NCBI GenBank assembly: GCA_052143655.1
Contig: JBKQSL010000262.1
Location: forward strand, 1 to 10,521
Reading direction: 5' to 3'
DNA from: CAVSUR01 sp052143655
GTDB lineage: Bacteria > Actinomycetota > Actinomycetes > Streptosporangiales > Streptosporangiaceae
Length of the DNA: 10,521 nt
Shown: positions 1 to 6,522 of the stretch, piece by piece
Position numbering within the stretch: the first letter of the stretch is position 1
How the letters are laid out: each line of letters starts with the position of its first letter
Notes under the pieces: generated by a model
Told to the model about the DNA's origin: nothing
The model's input: the letters and a program-made list of their open reading frames with translations, nothing else
Databases searched by the model: none
Translations under genes and position numbers: made by a program

Positions 1-1019
1 CCGCTGACCCGCCGGCAACCACCCGGCCAGGGCCCAGCAGCCCCCGGCAGGAAGTCACCACCCAGACCTGCCACAACATGCACATCGAACGCTGCCGACT
101 CATGTGCAAACATCGTGGCCGCTAACAGCAGGTCGCTGAGCTGGTCCAGGCTGGTGACCGGGTGCCGGGCCGGGTCGTCGCCGGCGGTGACCTCGACCAG
201 GAACTGCTGCTGGATAGTCTCGAACGCGCGCTCGATTTTCCCCCTCCCCATCGGCCGGCCTGGCTGACTGTGGACCAGGTTGATGCCCAGCTTCGCGCAC
301 GTCCGGGCCAGCGAGGCATCGGCGAAGCAAGATCCGTTATCGGTATACAAGACCGAGGGGATGCCGCGGGCGGTGATCGCGGCCCGCAGCACGCCGGCGA
401 ACCGGACCGCGTCGGGCCGGCGGACGAACTGGTGCCCGGTCAAGAACCTGGAGTGGTCGTCGATAATGCCGGCCAGGTGGCACGCCCGGCCGGCCACGCC
501 GGGGCCGTTCATCAGGTCCGCAGTCCAGATCTCGTTCACCCTCGGGGCCTCGAAGCGGCCGTATGCCTGCGGCGGCTGGCCGCCCGGGCGGGTGGTCAGC
601 TCCCGGGCCTCGAACCAGCGCTGGATCGCCCGCTCGGACGGGGCCCAGCCCAGCTGCGCGGCCAGCACCCGGCGCACCTGCGCGGCGGTGCGGGCCGGGT
701 TCTCCTTCTTCAGACCGACCGCCAGGTCCGCCACCTGCGCATCGGTGCGCGGCGAGCACTGCCGCGGCGCGGGCACCAGCGCATCAAACCCGCCCGTCCG
801 GCGCGCGGTGATCCACCGGTCGATCGTCTTGCGGGACACGCTCACCGCGCGCCCCTGCGGGCCGGCGTGCTCACCGGCGGCCAGTCCCCGCACGATCGCC
901 CCGCGCTGGCGCGATGTCAGGGCAGGGTCCATCGCCGGCTCGATCAGCGACCACCGCCACAGCGCGATCGTCTGCGCCCGCTGCCGCCGGGTCACCGCTT
1001 CCCGGTCTGCTGCCGTCAT
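1..1019 (-). CDS. IS481-family DDE transposase, partial and probably C-terminally broken
   Basis: This reads from ATG at 1019 with no stop to the window edge (339 codons seen). It would catalyse cut-and-join of the element. An N-terminal helix-turn-helix region (about residues 35-75, SVSRKTIDRWITARR) is followed by an rve-type integrase core. The catalytic triad is visible as D168 (WTADLM), D227 (YTDNGS) and E263 (GKIERAFE), with 35 residues between the last two, the classic DD(35)E spacing. The start has a strong GGAGGAGG ribosome site just upstream and sits 13 bases after the DUF6431 stop, so the two are co-transcribed. Oddity: after about residue 299 (LDQLSDLLLA) the family normally continues with a YHxRVHSETG-like stretch and a C-terminal beta domain. 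Here it reads MFAHESAAFDVHVV, which I do not recognise, and neither other minus frame restores the motif. This suggests truncation by a junction near base 122. Confidence 0.85.
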   Translation of the reverse strand, partial: MTAADREAVTRRQRAQTIALWRWSLIEPAMDPALTSRQRGAIVRGLAAGEHAGPQGRAVSVSRKTIDRWITARRTGGFDALVPAPRQCSPRTDAQVADLAVGLKKENPARTAAQVRRVLAAQLGWAPSERAIQRWFEARELTTRPGGQPPQAYGRFEAPRVNEIWTADLMNGPGVAGRACHLAGIIDDHSRFLTGHQFVRRPDAVRFAGVLRAAITARGIPSVLYTDNGSCFADASLARTCAKLGINLVHSQPGRPMGRGKIERAFETIQQQFLVEVTAGDDPARHPVTSLDQLSDLLLAATMFAHESAAFDVHVVAGLGGDFLPGAAGPWPGGCRRVS

Positions 1020-1032
1020 GACCTTCCTCCTC

Positions 1033-1746
1033 CTAATCGCCGTAAACAGGGCTTACGGCGACCCTGGCCGGCCCGGCCGGGCGTGAGGAAGGGGAAGCGG
1101 CGGCCATCGCGATCAGGGTCGTGCTGCCCGCCAGCGGCGGCAGCGAGGGCGCTAGCAGCATCCCGCCGGTCAGGTGCGCGGCCACCTCATGGCCCGCCAC
1201 CGTGTCCAGCCCGGCGAACCGCCGCCGCAGGCCCGCGGTGACCGCCTCCAGCGCGGCCAGCGCATCGGCGGCCGGCGACCCGGCCGCCGCGACCGGCCGG
1301 CCCTGCGGGTCGGCCAGCGGCAGCACCGCCAGGAACATCTGCCGCAGCGCACCTGCCCGGCCGGCGAACCGGGACAGCCACGAGCTGGCCGTCGAGGCCG
1401 GCGCACTCCAGCAATCGCCTGCCCGGCCCGGGACCGGCAGCCGCAGCCGCGCCGCCACCGACGACACCTTCAACCCTGCTGCCCGCAGCGCCAGCGCCGC
1501 GAAGATCACCGGCGCCGCATACCTACGGCGCGACAGCAGCCCGGCCCGCAGCAGCACGTGCGGCCGGCCGCAGCCACCCCGGCAGATCGCACGCCGCGGC
1601 CGCACCACCGCCAGCCCGGCAAACGTCGCCACCCGCCGGCGCCGGGCATGCCCCCACGGGCGCAGCGTCCCGCCGCACCAGCAGGCCAGAAGCCCGGACC
1701 GCAGCCGGGCCTCGACAGACTCCCCTGAACCTCGTACCGTCATCAC
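1033..1746 (-). CDS. DUF6431-type zinc-ribbon protein of the IS481-like element
   Basis: A 237-residue protein starting at GTG 1746 (or the next codon, ATG 1743) with GGAGG about seven bases upstream. It contains a short cysteine-rich segment, CWCGG near residues 22-26 followed by a basic RPRRAICRGGCGRPHVLL stretch near 49-66, then an alanine-rich helical region with a predicted helix-turn-helix (ALRAAGLKVSSVAARLRLP). This matches my recollection of DUF6431 proteins, which sit directly upstream of IS481-type transposases in actinomycetes and probably bind DNA; their exact role is not established. Compared with the usual CxxC pairs, the cysteines here are spaced CxC and CxxxC, so zinc binding could be altered. 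It is followed 13 bases later by the transposase start, in the same transcription unit. Confidence 0.7.
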   Translation of the reverse strand: MMTVRGSGESVEARLRSGLLACWCGGTLRPWGHARRRRVATFAGLAVVRPRRAICRGGCGRPHVLLRAGLLSRRRYAAPVIFAALALRAAGLKVSSVAARLRLPVPGRAGDCWSAPASTASSWLSRFAGRAGALRQMFLAVLPLADPQGRPVAAAGSPAADALAALEAVTAGLRRRFAGLDTVAGHEVAAHLTGGMLLAPSLPPLAGSTTLIAMAAASPSSRPAGPARVAVSPVYGD

Positions 1747-1770
1747 CGTGGTGCCTCCGGCACCGCCCGG

Positions 1771-1811
1771 ACGGCCCTCCCGGCATCCAGGTCAAGATCA
1801 GGGAGGGCCGT
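1771..1811. repeat. 11-bp perfect inverted repeat upstream of the DUF6431 gene
   Basis: ACGGCCCTCCC at 1771-1781 is mirrored exactly by GGGAGGGCCGT at 1801-1811, with 19 bases between. It lies 25-65 bases upstream of the GTG start at 1746 and just inside the inferred IS end. It could be a subterminal transposase site, an operator, or a hairpin that limits read-in transcription. The sequence alone cannot decide. Confidence 0.55.
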
Positions 1812-2048
1812 TGCCTTCGCTGACATGGCCACGGTGACGCCGTCCACCAGCGCCCGCCCGTCACATAGCGCAACTCACGCCACGACGACACCGTCAGTGG
1901 CGCCCACGTCGCCAGGAGTCAGCGGAGTCGTTCCAGCGGCGCCTCGTCCGGAAAGCAAGTTCCGCGGCACGCCGCGTGGCGGGCGTCGATAGCTCGCGTG
2001 CGCGGAAACCGGGTCGCGCCGCGGGAGCCGGTCTGTGATCGTTGTCGG

Positions 2049-2675
2049 GTGCCTCAGCCGATTCTGCGGACAGCCCGCCTGCTGCTGGTCCCACTGGCCG
2101 ACCGGCATGTCGACCTGGAGGTCGAGCTCGATTCTGATCCGGAGGTGCTGCGCTATCTCGATGGGCGGGCACGGTCCAGGGACGAGGTGGCCGAGCCCCA
2201 TGCGCGGCGGATGGCCCTGACCGGCAGAGTGGAGGGCCTGGGCTTTTGGATGGCGTTCGGTTCCGATGGCGGCAAGCGCGGTTCGGTCCCGCCGGCGACC
2301 GAAGGGGAGGGCGAATTCATCGGGCTCATGATGCTTCCGCCCGCGCATGGTCCCGACCAGCCCGATGACCCAGCCGTCTCCGACCTGGGTTACCGTCTCA
2401 TCCGCCGGTACTGGCGGCAAGGCCTGGCCAGCGAGGCGTCCCTTGCCCTGCTGCGGCATGCTTTTGACACCGCCGGGCAGAACCGGGTAATCGCGCAGAC
2501 CATGGCGGTGAACGCTGGCTCCCGGGGCGTGATGAAGGCCATCGGCATGCGGTACGTGCGCACGTACTTCCCCTCCTGGGACGATCCGCTTCCCGGGTCG
2601 GAGGAGGGCGAGGTCGAGTATGAGATGACCCGCGGCATGTGGGAGGCGCTCCGCGTGGCTTCGCCAGGGACCTGA
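2049..2675 (+). CDS. GNAT-family N-acetyltransferase (RimJ/RimL-like)
   Basis: A cytoplasmic acetyl-CoA-dependent acetyltransferase of the Acetyltransf_3 type, about 208 residues. The N-terminus ILRTARLLLVPL is the standard first strand of RimJ/RimL-like proteins. Motif A is visible as LGYRLIRRYWRQGLASEAS (113-131), with the RxxGxA-type pyrophosphate-binding loop, and motif B as NAGSRGVMKAIGM (155-167). The acceptor substrate (protein N-terminus, aminoglycoside or small amine) cannot be told. Start choice: GTG 2049 places the protein start where the family begins. An in-frame GTG at 1998 would add 17 residues unlike the family; neither has a clear ribosome site. The residues between about 70 and 90 (GSDGGKRGSVPPATEGEGEF) form a glycine-rich insert. 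It is monocistronic by context: transposon genes lie upstream on the other strand and no gene follows closely. Confidence 0.85.
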   Translation: MPQPILRTARLLLVPLADRHVDLEVELDSDPEVLRYLDGRARSRDEVAEPHARRMALTGRVEGLGFWMAFGSDGGKRGSVPPATEGEGEFIGLMMLPPAHGPDQPDDPAVSDLGYRLIRRYWRQGLASEASLALLRHAFDTAGQNRVIAQTMAVNAGSRGVMKAIGMRYVRTYFPSWDDPLPGSEEGEVEYEMTRGMWEALRVASPGT

Positions 2676-2683
2676 CCCCCGAA

Positions 2684-2699
2684 CCGCCCGTTGCGGCGG
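2684..2699 (+). terminator. Weak hairpin after the acetyltransferase gene
   Basis: CCGCC at 2684-2688 pairs with GGCGG at 2695-2699 across a six-base loop, starting nine bases after the stop codon. There is no T-run after it, so intrinsic termination is only a possibility. Confidence 0.25.
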
Positions 2700-2724
2700 G
2701 TACGCGCGGCCAGATAGGTCCTGC

Positions 2725-2739
2725 GCATAATAGTTATGC
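2725..2739. promoter_or_regulatory. AT-rich 15-bp palindrome, candidate operator
   Basis: GCATAA at 2725-2730 and TTATGC at 2734-2739 are perfect inverted copies around TAG. An AT-rich dyad of this form stands out in such GC-rich DNA and resembles in shape the sites bound by small dimeric regulators (TetR or MarR type). No gene start immediately downstream is convincing, so what it would control is unclear. Confidence 0.35.
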
Positions 2740-2960
2740 ATGTCGGCCCCTGCTCGATTGCGTAGTCCGCCCGCTTCTGCCGCGTTGAGGTACGCCAGTT
2801 CGGTCAGAGGCGCTGCGGGAACAGGCGGACATCGGCGCGGTCCGGCAGCTTCAGTTCGCGATCATGTCCGGCATCGCGGGCACTCGCTGCGGTTGACGCG
2901 CCCCCAGCTCCAGGCCTGGCGCTGGTTGCCGAGCGTAGTCGGCACTTCGGTCGCAGACGC

Positions 2961-3035
2961 GCGAAGAGCCGCCGTTCGGCGCGGCTGGCAGCTCCCGCCG
3001 AGCGCAGTCGAAGCTGCGCAGATCAGGTCGTTCTG
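2961..3035 (+). repeat. Diverged direct repeat, copy A
   Basis: Contains GCCGCCGTTCGG at 2968-2979 and GCGCAGATCAGGT at 3016-3028, 48 bases from start to start. The same two blocks occur in the same order 49 bases apart in copy B (3989-4064). The DNA between them is only loosely similar. Confidence 0.45.
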
Positions 3036-3252
3036 CGCGCCCACGTCGCCCGGATCTGGCCGAGATGAGCGCGTAGCCGGCCGCTGACAGCCAGCCTGGA
3101 GACTGCACCTTGCACGGTCACAACCGCTGGCACGCAGAGACCAGCGTTTCCCGATCTCCTTTTCCTGCCTGCAGTAATGCGGCAAACGACCCCCTTGCGG
3201 CCAGCTGGTGCCCGGACCAATGGCCTTCGCATGAGGAGCTAACGGCCCTGTC

Positions 3253-3300
3253 GCGGGCTGTCCCGCCTGGCTGAACATAATAATGAGGATGTAATTTGCA
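3253..3300 (+). promoter_or_regulatory. Probable promoter region of the universal stress protein gene
   Basis: A small hairpin (GCGGG 3253-3257, CCCGC 3262-3266) is followed by an AT-rich tract containing CATAATAAT and GTAATTT (about 3276-3297), about 45-65 bases before the start codon. The tract could supply a -10 element, but no well-spaced -35 hexamer is evident and I found no convincing DosR/DevR-type box. Confidence 0.3.
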
Positions 3301-3339
3301 CTCGCCATAGCAGTGCCCACAAGAGAGAAGGAGCAGGCC

Positions 3340-3777
3340 ATGCCTGGAATCGTAGTGGGCGTGGATGGCTCACCCAACTCGGAGCGCGCACTTGACTGGG
3401 CCATGAAAGAGGCTGCGGTCCGGCATGCCCCGCTCACCGTCATAGCAGTTCACCAGGCCATGAAGAGCTACTGGACTGGCAATCCGGTCATCCTTTCGGA
3501 GGACAGCGCCAAGATAGAGGAGACGCGAGAGGCCGCCGAAGAGATGACGCAAAAAGCAGCTGGCCGCCTCGGTGATGCCCGGCCAGCCTCAGTGAATGTG
3601 AACACGGTGAACGGCTTTGCGGCTAAGGAGCTCATCGACATGTCGCATGACGCCGACCTGGTAGTGGTCGGCGCACGCGGCGGCGGCGGTTTCGGCCGGC
3701 TCTTGATGGGCTCGGTGAGCGACCAGGTCGTCCATCACGCGGCATGCCCGGTCGTTGTCGTCCCGCACGAGAGGTAG
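3340..3777 (+). CDS. Universal stress protein, UspA family, ATP-binding type
   Basis: A 145-residue single-domain Usp protein, the normal length for the family. It opens with MPGIVVGVDGSPNSERALDW, the canonical first strand with the nucleotide-contacting Asp. It ends with DLVVVGARGGGGFGRLLMGSVSDQVVHHAACPVVVV. That segment contains an exact G-2x-G-9x-G-S motif (GARG, nine residues, GS), so this is an ATP-binding Usp rather than the UspA type that lacks it. Such proteins form dimers in the cytoplasm and act in responses to energy or oxygen limitation. The ATG at 3340 is preferred over an in-frame GTG at 3313, because GAAGGAG sits six bases before it and the family starts here. No partner gene adjoins it. 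Confidence 0.93.
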   Translation: MPGIVVGVDGSPNSERALDWAMKEAAVRHAPLTVIAVHQAMKSYWTGNPVILSEDSAKIEETREAAEEMTQKAAGRLGDARPASVNVNTVNGFAAKELIDMSHDADLVVVGARGGGGFGRLLMGSVSDQVVHHAACPVVVVPHER

Positions 3778-4181
3778 ACCGGGCAGAGTGCGGACTCACA
3801 TCGGCGAGTCATTCAGTCATTCTACGCGCAAGAGCTGTACCGCGAGAACTGCGTTAGCGCCGAGCTGGGCGTTCTGTAGCCGTCGGCATGTGCCAGGTCG
3901 TTGTCATCAGTGAGCTCATAGTCGGCAGGGAGCCGAAACGCACGAGGCTCGTCTCACGTGCCGTGATCGGCCCTCACTGGGAGGGAGCGCGCAGCGCCGC
4001 CGTTCGGGACGCGCTGGGCGGTTGTCGATGTCGGTCTTTGAGCGGCGCAGATCAGGTGATTCGGTGCGTGCGCCGAGGCGCTTCGAGGAGCGCCTGCCCC
4101 ATGGCGGCGAGAGGGCCAAGGTCACCGCAAGATCATGATCGCGATCTGTGCGACCGGCAGGGCAGCACGGGCAACTGCTCA
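3778..4181. other. Gene-poor stretch between stress-protein gene and IS66 element
   Basis: About 400 bases with no gene I can support. An open frame starting at 3888 continues into the IS66 element and is arginine/serine-rich with no family resemblance. The stretch contains copy B of a diverged repeat and a five-base stem (GACTC/GAGTC) about 15 bases after the stress-protein stop, too weak to call a terminator. Confidence 0.6.
3989..4064 (+). repeat. Diverged direct repeat, copy B
   Basis: Holds GCCGCCGTTCGG at 3996-4007 and GCGCAGATCAGGT at 4045-4057, matching copy A (2961-3035) exactly in both blocks and to within one base in spacing. Similarity outside the blocks is patchy. Confidence 0.45.
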
Positions 4182-4204
4182 GTAAGTATTCGGAAGTCCT
4201 GTGA
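4182..4204 (+). repeat. Left terminal inverted repeat of the first IS66 element
   Basis: Twenty-three bases starting GTAAGTATTCGG that are the exact reverse complement of 6098-6120. Similarity stops at the next base. Confidence 0.93.
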
Positions 4205-4207
4205 GAG

Positions 4208-4230
4208 GCCATGCCGAGGGCCGGCATGGC
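4208..4230 (-). repeat. Strong hairpin between transposase stop and left IS66 end
   Basis: GCCATGCCG at 4208-4216 pairs perfectly with CGGCATGGC at 4222-4230 over a five-base loop. GCCATGCCG occurs again as a direct copy at 4242-4250, giving two alternative pairings. It lies 45 bases past the transposase stop on the minus strand, so it may act as a transcription stop or as an internal transposase site. There is no T-run to support an intrinsic terminator. Confidence 0.5.
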
Positions 4231-4274
4231 GGTCAGTGGTGGCCATGCCGGTGCGGGCGTTGTTCGTGCGGGTC

Positions 4275-6008
4275 TTATCCGGTGGGTGGCGGCTGTGCCC
4301 AGGTGCGGAGGTCCTCGTGGCTGGCGTTCCAGGGCAGGAAGCGTTCCAGTGCCGGCCCGGCAAGCGGTTTCGTGCCGTTGCGCCCGCATTCGTCGAGGTA
4401 TGAGGTGAGCCAGGTGATGATGTTGAGGCCGGCCATCTGGGCGGTGGCGGTGACGGTCCAGATGACGGCGGCGTTGCGGGCGGTGTCGCCGTTGCGGGAG
4501 CCGCCGGCGTTCTTCCTGGTCACGACAGGACCGCGGATCTGGCGCTCGGCTGCGTTATTGTCCAGGCCGATCATCGGGTAGCCGCGGTGCGCGATGAGGC
4601 CGTCCCATTCGCGGTCCAGGGTGGCGAGCGCTTTCCTGGCGGGTTGCTGCAGGCCGGGGGCGGTCGCCTGCTTTTTCCGGGCCTCGTCGATCATGGTGAG
4701 CGACTGATCCCAGGCGGCGTATGCCCTGTCCAGCCGCGCGGCGGCCTTCTCCCTTTCCCGCGGCGCGGGCGCGGCGGCGGCGTGCCAGGCTGCGGTGAGT
4801 TCATCGTGGGCGGCGTACAGGTCCTTGATCCGGCCGAGCCACGCCTGCGTCCAGTACTTCAGCTGGGCGGGGTTCGCGTCGCCGGCCCGGACGAAGTGCC
4901 GTCTCACGTGCGCCCAGCAGAAAAGACTGACCAGGCCATCCGCTTTCTTCCCGGCGGACTGGTAAACAGCGTAGAAGTCGCTGGAGATCACCAGCCGCCG
5001 CGGGCCGCCGTCATCATCCGCGGTGAGCTGCCCGGTCTTCTCGTCAATGCCGGCGTGGCGGGCCAGGACCGCCCCGGCCCTCGTCGGGTCCATCACGAAG
5101 CACGCGGTGTCCGGTCCGGTGAACACCCACAGCCACCACTTCGCCGGGCCGGACCCGTCACGGGGAGCGAATACCCGCCACGTCGTCTCGTCCGCGTGCA
5201 GGTGCCAGGAGCCCCGCGACCGTTCCGTGATCGCGTCCGCCAGCGGGACCAGCAGCGCCCCGGCCTGCGCGCACGTGCCCGCCAAGGTGGCGGCCGAAAC
5301 CTCCGCGCCCTGCCGGGACAGGCCCGTCACCAGGGAGTTCATGCTCCGCCCGGCAACGTACCGCTCGGTGAAGAGCATCGCGATGAACGCGTTGGAGAAA
5401 AGGCCCTTCCCGATCGCCTCCGGCGGTCCCGGCGCCATCACCGCCGCCGGGACCCGGCACTCGCAGGCCCGCTTGTAACGCCGCCGGCAGTGCGCCATCA
5501 GCCGCACGATCACCTGCCAGTCCAGCCGCTCCCCGGACCAGTGGTCCCCCAGCGGCGTGAACGGCTCCCCGCACTCCGGGCAGCAGTACCCGCCGCCCGG
5601 GAAGTCCCAGATCACCTCGAACCTCGGCAGGCGCGAGTAGTCCCGCCGCCCCGCCCGCGCCCCCGGGCCCCGCTTCGCCCCCGCGCCGCCGCGCTCCTGC
5701 CCGCCCCCGCCGGCGGCATCGCCGTCACCGTCACCGCCCGGCGGCTCCGCCCGCGACTTCTCCGACGACCGCCCGAACAGCATCCGCTGCAAGACCGCGA
5801 GATCAGCCCGCAGCTTCCCCAGCTCCGCGTCCCGCTCCGCGTCGCGCTCAAGGAGCCCCGCGACCTGCTCCCGCAGCAGCGCATTCTCCCCGCGCAGCCC
5901 GGCGGCCGCCTCCGACAGCCGCCGGTTCGCCTCCAGCGCGGCAGCCAGCGCATCCCCCAGCACCCCGGCATCCGCCGCATCCGGGACCACGTCAGCCGCA
6001 ACCGCCAC
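4275..6008 (-). CDS. tnpC: IS66-family transposase (TnpC type)
   Basis: A 577-residue DDE transposase, full length for the family. Order of parts: an N-terminal leucine-zipper-like coiled coil (about 20-75, NRRLSEAAAGLRGENALLRE); a low-complexity Gly/Asp/Ala linker (88-120); a zinc-finger IS66 domain with YCCPECGEPF (141-150) and further Cys/His at 173-184; then the catalytic core. The triad is D273 (LHADETTW), D344 (ISSDFYAVY) and E489 (LDNNAAERQ), with the family CWAH motif at 364-367. All three acidic residues are present, so the protein may be active. The start is GTG 6008 by family length; the ribosome site is weak. It is the sole gene of the element. Confidence 0.95.
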   Translation of the reverse strand: MAVAADVVPDAADAGVLGDALAAALEANRRLSEAAAGLRGENALLREQVAGLLERDAERDAELGKLRADLAVLQRMLFGRSSEKSRAEPPGGDGDGDAAGGGGQERGGAGAKRGPGARAGRRDYSRLPRFEVIWDFPGGGYCCPECGEPFTPLGDHWSGERLDWQVIVRLMAHCRRRYKRACECRVPAAVMAPGPPEAIGKGLFSNAFIAMLFTERYVAGRSMNSLVTGLSRQGAEVSAATLAGTCAQAGALLVPLADAITERSRGSWHLHADETTWRVFAPRDGSGPAKWWLWVFTGPDTACFVMDPTRAGAVLARHAGIDEKTGQLTADDDGGPRRLVISSDFYAVYQSAGKKADGLVSLFCWAHVRRHFVRAGDANPAQLKYWTQAWLGRIKDLYAAHDELTAAWHAAAAPAPREREKAAARLDRAYAAWDQSLTMIDEARKKQATAPGLQQPARKALATLDREWDGLIAHRGYPMIGLDNNAAERQIRGPVVTRKNAGGSRNGDTARNAAVIWTVTATAQMAGLNIITWLTSYLDECGRNGTKPLAGPALERFLPWNASHEDLRTWAQPPPTG

Positions 6009-6097
6009 GCACGACAGCGAACACCCTCAACAGCCGCAAATCACGCACCACACGCCAGCGTGTCGCCGCTCACGCGCCCATGGAGACAAGCAGCCCA

Positions 6098-6120
6098 TCA
6101 CAGGACTTCCGAATACTTAC
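6098..6120 (-). repeat. Right terminal inverted repeat of the first IS66 element
   Basis: Reverse complement of 4182-4204 over all 23 bases, ending AATACTTAC. The base after it starts ACTGCT, which also precedes the left end. Confidence 0.93.
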
Positions 6121-6135
6121 ACTGCTATAGGGTAT

Positions 6136-6459
6136 TTAGTCACCGGTAGCGCCGTCGATCCGCTCCCGGATGAGATCGGCGTGTCCGTTGTGCCGCGCGT
6201 ATTCCTCGATCATGTGCAGGTAGATCCAGCGGATGTTCCGGGTGCGCTCGGGCTGGTGACCGCGGCTGGGCACGACGTCATCGAGCCCTCGTCCGGCTAC
6301 GGCGGTGCGCGCGTGTTCTATTTCTTGTTTGAATGCCTCGATGTTGGCCGCGGCGTCGGCATCCTCAAGCGCTTCGAAGTCTTGGCCAGTTTGCTCGGAG
6401 TCATAGGGAAAGGGCAGGTCGGTTTCGGCCGCGTGCATCCGGAACCACCACCGCTCCAC
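6136..6459 (-). pseudogene. DUF664/DinB-like protein, N-terminally truncated
   Basis: The readable frame gives a protein starting ERWWFRMHAAETDLPF and ending NIRWIYLHMIEEYARHNGHADLIRERIDGATGD. This is the typical C-terminal two-thirds of actinobacterial DUF664 (DinB superfamily) proteins, four-helix metal-binding proteins related to mycothiol-dependent enzymes. The HNGHAD segment carries the histidine-rich third motif. Family members are usually about 160-190 residues; here only 107 can be made from the GTG at 6459. Upstream the frame reads LLTEVE, still family-like, and then enters the terminal repeat of the second IS66 element at 6467/6468. The missing first 50-60 residues are not found on the far side of that element. 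The stop codon lies 15 bases from the first IS66 element. Probably non-functional. Confidence 0.8.
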
Positions 6460-6522
6460 CTCGGTCAGTAAACATTCAGCCCATACACGTGCGGTGATGG
6501 GTAGCGCTGGTTTCGGCGGGTG

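Larger units (their letters stand above)
1..1825 (-). mobile_element. IS481-type insertion sequence, partial (DUF6431 gene plus DD(35)E transposase)
   Basis: The two minus-strand genes at 1033-1746 and 1-1019 form the usual two-gene layout of actinobacterial IS481-like elements. The outer end is inferred: on the minus strand a TGTCAGCGAAGGCAAC sequence starts at 1825, and IS481 ends typically begin with TGT. The other end is not in the window, so the terminal repeats cannot be compared. The transposase loses family resemblance near base 122, so the element itself may stop there and bases 1-121 may be foreign sequence. The presence of an IS is well supported; the exact ends are not. Confidence 0.6.
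2676..3339. other. Gene-poor stretch between acetyltransferase and stress-protein genes
   Basis: About 660 bases with no convincing gene. The longest plus-strand open frame (2740-3087, 115 codons) has an arginine/alanine/proline-rich composition typical of a chance frame in GC-rich DNA. Neighbouring frames are broken by stops and show no recognisable family. It holds an AT-rich palindrome at 2725-2739 and the first copy of a diverged repeat at 2961-3035. The last 80 bases are AT-richer and probably carry the promoter of the stress-protein gene. Confidence 0.6.
4182..6120 (-). mobile_element. Complete IS66-family element, single-ORF (ISBst12-like layout)
   Basis: A 1939-base element bounded by a 23-bp perfect inverted repeat: 4182-4204, beginning GTAAGTATTCGGAAG, and its mirror at 6098-6120. 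IS66 ends typically start with GTAA. It encodes only a TnpC-type transposase, with no TnpA or TnpB accessory genes, as in the ISBst12 subgroup. IS66 elements usually make 8-bp target duplications. Here the flanks are ACTGCTCA (4174-4181) and ACTGCTAT (6121-6128), identical at the first six bases only. Confidence 0.92.

Noticed and set aside
162..1241. 359-codon plus-strand open frame
   Set aside because: Antisense to the IS481 transposase and the DUF6431 gene; shadow of GC-rich coding DNA.
1875..2741. 288-codon minus-strand open frame over the acetyltransferase
   Set aside because: Overlaps the plus-strand GNAT gene, which has clear motifs; the minus frame has none.
2740..3087. Possible 115-residue protein
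   Set aside because: Chance-like Arg/Ala/Pro-rich composition, no ribosome site, no family resemblance.
3170..3270. DosR/DevR-type box upstream of the universal stress protein gene
   Set aside because: Partial matches around 3210-3230 lack the symmetric GGGAC/GTCCC arms.
3888..4403. Possible 171-residue protein
   Set aside because: Runs across the left end of the IS66 element into it, and has no family resemblance.
4587..6149. 520-codon plus-strand open frame
   Set aside because: Antisense to the first IS66 transposase; arginine/proline-rich with no recognisable domain.
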